Positions 25,933-33,599 of a stretch of DNA of 64,000 nt are shown piece by piece. The translations under genes and the position numbers were made by a program. Origin of the DNA: Melioribacteraceae bacterium. Its GTDB lineage: Bacteria; Bacteroidota; Ignavibacteria; Ignavibacteriales; Melioribacteraceae. Below the pieces are notes generated by a model. That model did no database searches, was not told the DNA's origin, and worked only from the letters and a program-made list of their open reading frames with translations. How positions within the stretch are numbered: the first letter of the stretch is position 1; the number at the start of each line of letters is the position of its first letter. The DNA lies in assembly GCA_024103215.1 (NCBI GenBank), contig JAGFIY010000104.1, positions 94,617-158,616 of the forward strand, read 5' to 3'.

Positions 25933-27762
25933 TTATTTTGCTCCTGGTGTTTGAGTAACCGGATCAGAATACTCTGAATAACCTTGGTTAAAAATTGCTC
26001 TGATTCGGTAAGTGTATGTTACGCCAAAGTTCAATCTCTCATCAAGATACTGGAAGGTATTTGGTCCGGATTGTTTTACTACACGGTATTCGGAATCCTG
26101 CTGCCAGCTTAATTTTCGTTCGAGGCTGAAACCTAATTTCGGTTCAACAATATCGGTCCACTCCAATAATATCGAATTATTTGGTCTTGATTCTGCTGTT
26201 AAAATTATTCGGTCGGAACCGGATGTTCCGTCAGTTCCAACAGTATTTGAAAATTCGGAAGTTAATTCGCCTCTGTATGAACGAACTTTGAAGTAGTAAG
26301 TAAGTCCGTTATCCGGGAGAAGAACATTATCGGCAATTGTATTCGGCGGATAAGATTTATATAAGAAAAATTCATCATTTACACCGTCTTGTCTCCATAA
26401 TTGGAAACCGTCTTCGTCGCTCGAATTATCCTCCCAGTTCAACAGGTATAAATTAGTGTCAACTTCGGAAATTCTCAAATTTGTTGGAGGATTCGGCGGA
26501 AGTTCAGGAACAATCACAACAGCCTCATTTGAATAATCGGTATAGAAATCGTATGTAGTATAATGTCTGGCTCTATAATAATAAGTATTTCCCGCTACAA
26601 CGGTATTATCGGTAAATGTTGTTACGTTTGCATCAACTTCGGCAAGTTCTGTGTAAGAACCACTTGCCCCGCGTTTTCTTTCGATGAACGTTCCATCCTC
26701 ATAGAAAGTATCGTCAGTCCATTCAAGAACAACGTTCCTTGCTGTACTGTCAAAAGTTGCCTTCAAGTTTTTTGGGGGAGGAATATCTTCCGGAAGCGTT
26801 GTAACATTTGCGGGTGTTGACCATTCACTTTCCGAAGTGCTGGTAAACGATTGCACACGATAACTGTAAGTTGTATTCGCGATTAATCCTTCATCCAAAT
26901 ATTCCTTGTTGGATACAATTGCGATCTGCCGATAATCCGTGCTGGTTAAACTTGATCGCTGAATTCTGTAGCCAAGTTTTGGGATAGGATTATCGTCCCA
27001 ATTTAACTGAACTTTAGTCGCACCAAGCGCAGTTGCGGTAAGATTAGTTGGTGCTTCATCGGGATCGTCAGCAGTGCTTACTTCATTTGAAAAAGGGGAT
27101 CTGCCAAATTTATTCTTTGCAGAAACTTTATAATAATAAGTTATAAATCTCGAAAGTCCGTCGTCGTTTGTACGTTCGGTGTTTGCCGGGAAAATCTTAT
27201 AGGGTGTAGTGCCGTAACTTCCATCGGCACCTTCCTTCCTCCAAAGTTCATAGTTCGATTCGTTATCAGAACTATCGTCCCATTCAAGATTAACGGAAAA
27301 GCTTGTGGCATTCCCGTCTAATTTTGTTAGTCTTAAATTTATGGGAGCTCTTGGCGGACTAGTGTTTTCCTGAACATAAATTCTTTCCTGAACTTCACTT
27401 GTTGTATACTTATTTTCGGTAGTCGCTACGTTTACAAAATAACTTATTCGAGTAAAAAGCAAGGAAGAGTCGATGTTCAAATACAATGGAGTTTCATTGC
27501 TGTTTCCTTCTGCTTCAAATATCTCTACAAAATCACCGTTATTGATTATGACTTCAAACTGCTTAAGTTCCTTTCTTGCGGGATTTGTTATTTTATAAGT
27601 GATAAAATTACTCCCGACCTGAACAGTATCACCAGTCGTCGGATCCAGCAGAGTAATTGTTACTTTATCATTAGGATTATCCACGCCAGATTCTACGCAG
27701 CCAAACATAATGATTCCCGTGAGCAGAAGCAGAATTCGAATAAATGAATATAGTTTGTCCAT
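25933..27762 (-). CDS. Fibronectin type III repeat lipoprotein
   Basis: The protein has 609 residues from the ATG at 27762, which has GGTGAT upstream. A signal peptide ends in IIMFGC, a likely lipobox. An N-terminal Ig-like region (about 20-130) is followed by roughly five fibronectin-III modules with repeated patterns such as LEWDDSSDNESNYELWRK, VQLNWDDNPIPKLGYRIQR and LLNWEDNSSDEDGFQLWRQ. No catalytic motif is seen. It is the seventh of eight genes in the putative polysaccharide locus, so a cell-surface scaffold or glycan-binding role is an inference. Confidence 0.75.
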   Translation of the reverse strand: MDKLYSFIRILLLLTGIIMFGCVESGVDNPNDKVTITLLDPTTGDTVQVGSNFITYKITNPARKELKQFEVIINNGDFVEIFEAEGNSNETPLYLNIDSSLLFTRISYFVNVATTENKYTTSEVQERIYVQENTSPPRAPINLRLTKLDGNATSFSVNLEWDDSSDNESNYELWRKEGADGSYGTTPYKIFPANTERTNDDGLSRFITYYYKVSAKNKFGRSPFSNEVSTADDPDEAPTNLTATALGATKVQLNWDDNPIPKLGYRIQRSSLTSTDYRQIAIVSNKEYLDEGLIANTTYSYRVQSFTSTSESEWSTPANVTTLPEDIPPPKNLKATFDSTARNVVLEWTDDTFYEDGTFIERKRGASGSYTELAEVDANVTTFTDNTVVAGNTYYYRARHYTTYDFYTDYSNEAVVIVPELPPNPPTNLRISEVDTNLYLLNWEDNSSDEDGFQLWRQDGVNDEFFLYKSYPPNTIADNVLLPDNGLTYYFKVRSYRGELTSEFSNTVGTDGTSGSDRIILTAESRPNNSILLEWTDIVEPKLGFSLERKLSWQQDSEYRVVKQSGPNTFQYLDERLNFGVTYTYRIRAIFNQGYSEYSDPVTQTPGAK

Positions 27763-27789
27763 ATATCTAATCACCAATGGTGTTATAAA

Positions 27790-29478
27790 TCAATAATTAC
27801 CGGAATTTTCAAAAACCAATTCAATCGACTCTCCCCTTTTAATTGATTTTACAACGATAATCCTTTTACCGGAAGTATCAATAAAATCTCTTTTAATTAA
27901 CCTATTGTCAGTGATCGAATAAAAATTAAGAATTTCATTTGAAACTATGGTTACATCATCCATTGATTTTTCACCGGAATTTTTAATTGCAAAACTATAT
28001 TTGGAAGAATTCAGCTTATCTACGGACACATGTAAATTCCGGTGATCATTTAATCTTCCGAAAATCTCTTTCGAACTTGTAATCCATGAATTATTCTGAT
28101 TAAAATAAGAAATTGCTCTTAAAATCTCAGTTTTATAATCACAATTTTTAAAAGCACTTCGCGGAATGGATAAATTAAAATAAAGTCCTTCTTCATCGAT
28201 TTTTGCAAATAAATTCTTTGTGAAATGAATAAATTCGTTACAATCTTCAAGTGAAAATTCTTTAACAGTAAGCGCAGCATCAATTTTTAACGGCGTTAGA
28301 ATTAAACTCCCCTCAACAAGACTGTAATAGTTTTCATTAAGAAGACTTTTACATTCACAGTATAACGCATCAAACCCTTCATCCGCAAGTGCTTTAACAT
28401 TTCCCGGACTTAACAAAGTCGTATTCAGAAATACTGTACTAAGTTTTTCGCCAAACGATGATTCAAAATAGTTGTTATAACTTGTGATTGTAGTTTTAAA
28501 CTTATCCGAGGAAAGAAATTTTTCGGACATGTCAAGAGTAAGATTCTTGTAACTATTCAATTTCAATTTTGATTCAGAGAAAGGAGTTACGACCAAATCA
28601 AAATCAATTTTATTTTTCTTAAAATAAGTTACAAGTTCATCCTCAAAATTATTCAATTGAAGTGCAACCGCAGAATTTTTTGCATCGGGCCAAGGACTGA
28701 TTGTAACAACCGGTTCAGAGAGCAAATCCTTTAATGCATTAAGATACAACCTCTCTAAATTTTTAATGTTGTTCGAACTGTTTAATGGATCAAAACTTTG
28801 AAAACCAAACCAATAAAATTTGCCATTATTAATTTTTCCTTTTATGATCCCAGGATATTTTGAAAAAGGATTGTATCCTTGAAAAATCTCTAAATTTGTC
28901 TGCCAATAGCCGAAATTTTCAATATCATTTTTTCCCGAGTGAATTGTTAATGGAATAAAATTATCATTAAAGTTTGTTACATATCCAAACTCCAAACCGC
29001 TAGTTACCGGCTGTTTTGCTTTAAGCGAGAGCAAGTATTTCATTCCTGGATGAAAATCATTCTTGTAATATTCAAACCCCAAAATTGAACCGAAAAGGTT
29101 ATTCTCAAACTGTGTACCGTATCTATCCATTATACCAAATTCACCGTTAATTAATAGATTCCCTCCAATTTCAAAAAAATATTTTATTTCATCATAAGCT
29201 GCATAGTCGACACATAAAACATCAAAGGCAATCAGCAACGAATATCTTTCATCAAGTTCATTATCAATTTCGTCATCATTTACGATATCAAATTCATATC
29301 CATTACGGAACAACAATTTTTTCCATTCTTCAAAGTAGGAGTTATAAGGTTTGTTTAGTTTTTCTAAAACAGATTGTGTTCTAGATGGATTAACGAGAAG
29401 AATTTTTGCGTTTGAAGGAAAAACAAATTTGCCCGGGAAAAATATTACGAATACTATGTATAAAAATAAATTTTTCAT
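27790..29478 (-). CDS. Exported protein with degenerate deacetylase-like domain (paralogue of the next gene upstream)
   Basis: The protein has 562 residues from the ATG at 29478, where a signal peptide begins (MKNLFLYIVFVIFFPG). It follows the same plan as the product of 29547-31445: an N-terminal flavodoxin/amidotransferase-like segment (YFFEIGGNLLINGEFG, GKFYWFGFQSFDPLN), then SPWPDAKNSAVALQLNNFED aligned with the start of a NodB deacetylase barrel, then a small C-terminal beta domain. The metal-binding Asp-Asp and HxxxH motifs of active NodB enzymes are missing. It may bind glycan or act as a scaffold. I do not recognise a named family. Confidence 0.65.
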   Translation of the reverse strand: MKNLFLYIVFVIFFPGKFVFPSNAKILLVNPSRTQSVLEKLNKPYNSYFEEWKKLLFRNGYEFDIVNDDEIDNELDERYSLLIAFDVLCVDYAAYDEIKYFFEIGGNLLINGEFGIMDRYGTQFENNLFGSILGFEYYKNDFHPGMKYLLSLKAKQPVTSGLEFGYVTNFNDNFIPLTIHSGKNDIENFGYWQTNLEIFQGYNPFSKYPGIIKGKINNGKFYWFGFQSFDPLNSSNNIKNLERLYLNALKDLLSEPVVTISPWPDAKNSAVALQLNNFEDELVTYFKKNKIDFDLVVTPFSESKLKLNSYKNLTLDMSEKFLSSDKFKTTITSYNNYFESSFGEKLSTVFLNTTLLSPGNVKALADEGFDALYCECKSLLNENYYSLVEGSLILTPLKIDAALTVKEFSLEDCNEFIHFTKNLFAKIDEEGLYFNLSIPRSAFKNCDYKTEILRAISYFNQNNSWITSSKEIFGRLNDHRNLHVSVDKLNSSKYSFAIKNSGEKSMDDVTIVSNEILNFYSITDNRLIKRDFIDTSGKRIIVVKSIKRGESIELVFENSGNY

Positions 29479-29546
29479 TTTCTGATACCGGGTGTACACA
29501 CATGTTGCTTTAAGCTGATTATTGTTATATCAGTTTGTTTTAAAGT

Positions 29547-31445
29547 TTATTCTCCAACGTTTTCGAAATCGATTAGAAGCAGCCTCGAATCGCCCGGTTT
29601 CAGATCTTCTATAAATAAGTAAAGAACGTTTGAATTTGGATCAAACTGAAATTCCGGGATTATTGTGTTGATGATATCGGAGCTAATTTCAATATTTTTT
29701 ACCGGTTTGTTCATATTAACCTGAACGACAAAATCATCGGTGTTTCGCTCTTTTGGATTTGATACTTCAACAACAATGCGTCTTTTACTCCTAGTTTCAT
29801 ATCTAATTTCGATACCGCCTCGTTTGAACCACCATTCTTTAAGTTCTTGAATTGAAGTCACCCAAACATTTTTTTCACGCAGGTATTTCATTACGTCGTT
29901 TATTACCGACGCATATTCAGCTTTCAACTGGTAATCAGTGTGCACCTTAAGTACATAAAGCCCGCCTTCGAAGAGAAGCCTGTCTATATCTTCTTCATAG
30001 GTATATCTCTGAAAATTAAGATCGGTTAAGCCATACTCACCTATAATCTTTTTATCATCACGCGAGGTAATTGTTATTCCTAGGAGATTATGATCGCCTC
30101 TGATAAGTTTTTCGGGAACCGATCTGTCTGTAAGCGAATCTGTGATAACGAAATCCATTCCAGCAGACGATAATGCCTGGAGTGTATTTTCATCATAAAA
30201 TCCGAAGAGAGGCATAATTCCTTTTACTCTAGTGTTAGTTATTTTACTAAGAGTATCACTTCCAACTACAATCGAAGAATACTGAACATCTTGCTGATAA
30301 AGATTAGATAATGTGTCCCCAATAAATTCCAGAAAACCGACATCCACAATCGCACCAAAATCCCCGTATTTTGAAAGAGACTTAATCAAAGAGGGATGTT
30401 GAGCTGCAACATAAGGGTCAACAAAAAAAGTTGCTGGATATTTATTTCGTTTTAATATTCCAACAAGATTATTAACGTTATAAATCTCTTCGGAAAGCGT
30501 TGGAGTAAATATAGCAGCGGCTTCATAAGGTGCAGGCCAGTCTTTCACATAACCGGTCGGTTGATAAGTTAACCAATGGATTGAATTAATAAATAAACGA
30601 TCGAAGAAAATATAATCTTCCTGTTTTCCGATTACCGAGTTCAACTCGAAACCGAACCACACAAATCTGCCTTTTCCGTACGAACCGTATGCAATTCCTG
30701 CACTTTTACTTATTTCTTCACGCACCAAACCCATCTCGCGACGATAATCGTACCAATAGCTGACTTGAACTGTTCGAGGTTCTAGTATCTCAGCATATAT
30801 GGGTCTATCCCAAGTAGCAATGTCAAGAGTGTAACCGGTTGGAATTCCGCCGGTTAGAGGCAAATTTCCTCTCAAGGTATGTATTCGTTTAAACTCAGTT
30901 CTATCGAGTTCTTTGGTAAATTTCATTCCATAAACTTCAGTAAAAAAGTCCCAACCTCTCCATTTTGCCTCGTCGGAATAAGTAGCGGTTCCGCTCGTTG
31001 CGAAAACGCTTCCACCGGATTCAAGATATTTTTTTATCTGAATTAATTGTTTGTCGCTAAGTGATTTTGATCCGGGAAGAACAAGAATTCCATAATCGAA
31101 AAACTCACCGCGCTCAATGGTTTGGTCTCCGATAATTGTATAATTTTTTTTATGTGATTTCAGAAATGTTTCCCAAGTATCAATATTATCACTTAACCAA
31201 GTTGATTCATCACCAAGTAAATTTTGAGTGTACTCAGAATAGAGAATTGCTATTTGCTTATCACCTGCAGATAGGATATAGTTAATGTTCTTCTTTGTCG
31301 GGAGGATTTCATCAATTTCATAGTTGCCGTAAACACCCTTGAGTATGATTAAATAAACCAGAAGACAAGCCACAAGTAAAACAAGCCCGCTAAGAAATAT
31401 AATGGGGTAATTTACTCGCATACCTTTTTTTCGCCGAACAACCAC
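29547..31445 (-). CDS. Membrane-anchored protein with degenerate polysaccharide-deacetylase-like domain
   Basis: The 632-residue protein starts at a GTG supported by AGGGA five nt upstream. A single membrane anchor (about 14-34) is followed by an N-terminal alpha/beta domain with YGILVLPGSKSLSD and YLESGGSVFATSG (amidotransferase-like), then GRFVWFGFELNS, and from about residue 290 a NodB-like barrel start (WPAPYEAAAIFTPTLSEE, KYPATFFVDPYVA). The TFDD and HxxxH metal ligands are absent. A C-terminal beta domain follows. In Pga and related systems a deacetylase protein sits beside the synthase; this one occupies that place but looks catalytically dead. Confidence 0.7.
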   Translation of the reverse strand: MVVRRKKGMRVNYPIIFLSGLVLLVACLLVYLIILKGVYGNYEIDEILPTKKNINYILSAGDKQIAILYSEYTQNLLGDESTWLSDNIDTWETFLKSHKKNYTIIGDQTIERGEFFDYGILVLPGSKSLSDKQLIQIKKYLESGGSVFATSGTATYSDEAKWRGWDFFTEVYGMKFTKELDRTEFKRIHTLRGNLPLTGGIPTGYTLDIATWDRPIYAEILEPRTVQVSYWYDYRREMGLVREEISKSAGIAYGSYGKGRFVWFGFELNSVIGKQEDYIFFDRLFINSIHWLTYQPTGYVKDWPAPYEAAAIFTPTLSEEIYNVNNLVGILKRNKYPATFFVDPYVAAQHPSLIKSLSKYGDFGAIVDVGFLEFIGDTLSNLYQQDVQYSSIVVGSDTLSKITNTRVKGIMPLFGFYDENTLQALSSAGMDFVITDSLTDRSVPEKLIRGDHNLLGITITSRDDKKIIGEYGLTDLNFQRYTYEEDIDRLLFEGGLYVLKVHTDYQLKAEYASVINDVMKYLREKNVWVTSIQELKEWWFKRGGIEIRYETRSKRRIVVEVSNPKERNTDDFVVQVNMNKPVKNIEISSDIINTIIPEFQFDPNSNVLYLFIEDLKPGDSRLLLIDFENVGE

Positions 31446-31483
31446 TTTAATCCCTCTATTCAGTTAAAAATCTGACGGAAATA

Positions 31484-31981
31484 TTATCTCCAACGCAAAT
31501 TTTGTGCAGCTTCTTTTTCAACCTTTTCGTCATTTTGTGGTGCGACGTAACCATCGTTGGTATATCGCATAAATTTGCGCTTGTTCGTTTTATCACCGTC
31601 ACTGGTTACATATGTGCCGGTCGGTGCTTTAGTATATCGTGAATCCGTATACTGAGAAGACTGCACATATGTTGGTCTCATCTCAGGTCCGGTTTGATTA
31701 ATACCGCCGGCGGATGAAAACATTGGTTGACGTTCCTGTTCAGGATAGTACTCGCCTGCAGTGTATCGTTCCTCAGAATAAGTTCTTCTTCCCTCGCGGG
31801 TTCCCATCTGTTCTCCAACTGGAGCTATCATTTCCGCCGGAATTGTTGCAGGCTGAGGTGCCTTAGTCACTCTGCCTTTTCTCTCTCTAATTTTATAGAG
31901 GATGTATGCACCCACCGCTAAAATAAAGGTGGATATAGTCGCTACGAGTATTATCAGTGAAAGTATTGGAATAAGTTCCAT
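31484..31981 (-). CDS. Small single-span membrane protein with disordered tail
   Basis: The protein has 165 residues from the ATG at 31981, which has AGGA nine nt upstream and follows the glycosyltransferase stop by 16 nt. One membrane helix (about 4-29, LIPILSLIILVATISTFILAVGAY) is followed by a basic segment and a long low-complexity tail rich in Tyr, Thr, Pro, Gln and Arg. No known domain is visible. It occupies the position that PgaD, a small partner of the PgaC synthase, has in Pga operons, but it is not visibly related to PgaD. A synthase partner role is inferred from position only. Confidence 0.7.
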   Translation of the reverse strand: MELIPILSLIILVATISTFILAVGAYILYKIRERKGRVTKAPQPATIPAEMIAPVGEQMGTREGRRTYSEERYTAGEYYPEQERQPMFSSAGGINQTGPEMRPTYVQSSQYTDSRYTKAPTGTYVTSDGDKTNKRKFMRYTNDGYVAPQNDEKVEKEAAQNLRWR

Positions 31982-31997
31982 AGTTATATTCCTATTA

Positions 31998-33443
31998 TTA
32001 TTTACTTGCTTTTTTTGCTTGTTGAGATCCATCCGGAGTTGCAGCTGCCGTGCCTGTTCTTTCGATTTTACCCCAAGTCATTTCAATTCCCAAAAATTCT
32101 TCCACAGTTGCCATCCCTTTGGTTATATCAATAAGAAGAATGAACACTAATCGATAAAACAAAGAATATAATACAAGCCTAAATTCTTCCTTTTCCGCGG
32201 CAACACAATAAACCGCCGCCATCATATCAAGAATAAGGATCGCAAACCACCAGAGAAATACCAGTGCAGACATGTTTGTAAAAACAGCCACGAAAATAAA
32301 AAACAAATTAGAAAGCACATTCATTCCGGGCCATATAATTGCTTCATATACCATGGACCAGAGAATCAAAGTATTATTGAAATTAACTGTTGGATTATAA
32401 ATTAATTTTTTGTGTTTTCTTATTGCTTGAAGAATTCCCCTTGTCCAACGATATCTCTGTTTCAATAGATTATGCAATTTTTCCGGTGCTTCGGTATAAG
32501 CTATAGCATTTGGTTCATAATTTATCTTCCAATTTCGTTCGAGTATTTTTAGAGTCAAATCCGCATCTTCCGCAAAGGTATCACTGGAATAATAACCAGC
32601 GTCTCTAAGTGCAACTTTTCTAAAGATTCCGATCGGCCCGGGAATAATATTAACCGAACGAATAAAACCTTGAGCACTTCTCGGCATGTTTAAACCTTCA
32701 ACATATTCTAAGGCTTGCAGATCGGTAAGAATTTTCTTTCTATTTTCAACCTTAACATTTCCGGCAACGGCACCTACTGCAGGATCGATAAAGTGACGCA
32801 TCCCCATTTTTAATGTGCTGGGAGAAAGCTGCGAATCACCATCCATACATAGTACAAAATCGGCTTCTGAATATTGAATTCCTGCATTTAATGCTTTTGA
32901 TTTTCCACCATTCGGTTTGTTGATCAAAGAAACTTTAACTCTCGAGCTAATTCCATCGTGATACCCGACTTTAGTCTCAGCAACTTTAGCAGTATCGTCT
33001 GTGGAACCATCGTTTACCACGATAATCTCAAAGTTTGGATAGTCGATTGCGAGCAACGAATCGATGGAAGAAGCGATTACTTTACCTTCGTTATAAACTG
33101 GAACTATTATGGATACGAATGGATAAAAATCTTCTGACTCTTCTACAGAATATCTAGTAATGAATAAATAGGCAAAAATTAGAATTCCGAAGTATCTGAA
33201 AAGAAGAACAAATAGAAAAATGAAGAGGGCAACAATTGACGCATAAACCAGCAAACCTTCAATCGAAGGAATTGTAGAACTATACGGCAAAGTAAAAATA
33301 ATAACTAGTATTAGAACAACCGAAAGTATTCCCGAAATAATAATTGTTCGTAATTTTTCTTTTGCAATATCTCGATGCGGCGGCTGTGTTTCTCGATTAT
33401 CCAGCGCAATTTGATATTTTTCTATTAATTGTTTTCTTGCCAT
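31998..33443 (-). CDS. Membrane glycosyltransferase family 2 (PgaC/BcsA-like polysaccharide synthase)
   Basis: The 481-residue protein has N-terminal membrane helices (about 32-53 and 64-97), a cytosolic GT-2 domain and C-terminal helices (about 355-450). The catalytic set of a processive synthase is present: VVNDGSTDD (Asp 145), MDGDSQ (Asp 201 and 203), EDADLTLK (about 292-299) and QRYRW (QxxRW, residues 329-333). This points to synthesis and transfer of a beta-linked polysaccharide across the inner membrane. No PilZ domain is seen. Product identity is unknown; poly-N-acetylglucosamine or a related chain is a guess from the PgaC-like size. It lies between the TPR-barrel gene and the small membrane protein. 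Confidence 0.9.
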   Translation of the reverse strand: MARKQLIEKYQIALDNRETQPPHRDIAKEKLRTIIISGILSVVLILVIIFTLPYSSTIPSIEGLLVYASIVALFIFLFVLLFRYFGILIFAYLFITRYSVEESEDFYPFVSIIVPVYNEGKVIASSIDSLLAIDYPNFEIIVVNDGSTDDTAKVAETKVGYHDGISSRVKVSLINKPNGGKSKALNAGIQYSEADFVLCMDGDSQLSPSTLKMGMRHFIDPAVGAVAGNVKVENRKKILTDLQALEYVEGLNMPRSAQGFIRSVNIIPGPIGIFRKVALRDAGYYSSDTFAEDADLTLKILERNWKINYEPNAIAYTEAPEKLHNLLKQRYRWTRGILQAIRKHKKLIYNPTVNFNNTLILWSMVYEAIIWPGMNVLSNLFFIFVAVFTNMSALVFLWWFAILILDMMAAVYCVAAEKEEFRLVLYSLFYRLVFILLIDITKGMATVEEFLGIEMTWGKIERTGTAAATPDGSQQAKKASK

Positions 33444-33502
33444 TTTTCTATTGAGTTTTTATTTAATTTATTTATAATTTTATAGACGTAGAGTTATTTA
33501 GT

Positions 33503-33530
33503 AATATAATACTTAAATAAGTTACTTCAA
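33503..33530 (-). promoter_or_regulatory. Possible internal promoter before the glycosyltransferase gene
   Basis: In the 156-bp gap between the TPR-barrel gene and the glycosyltransferase gene, TTGAAG (33530-33525) and TATATT (33508-33503) lie 16 nt apart on the minus strand. The region is very AT-rich, so this is a weak call. No gene is seen in the gap. Confidence 0.3.
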
Positions 33531-33599
33531 ATAAATAATTTACGGTAATTTATTAAAGTCTTTTCCCAACAAATTGTCCTTAATTTTGTAATCATTTTT

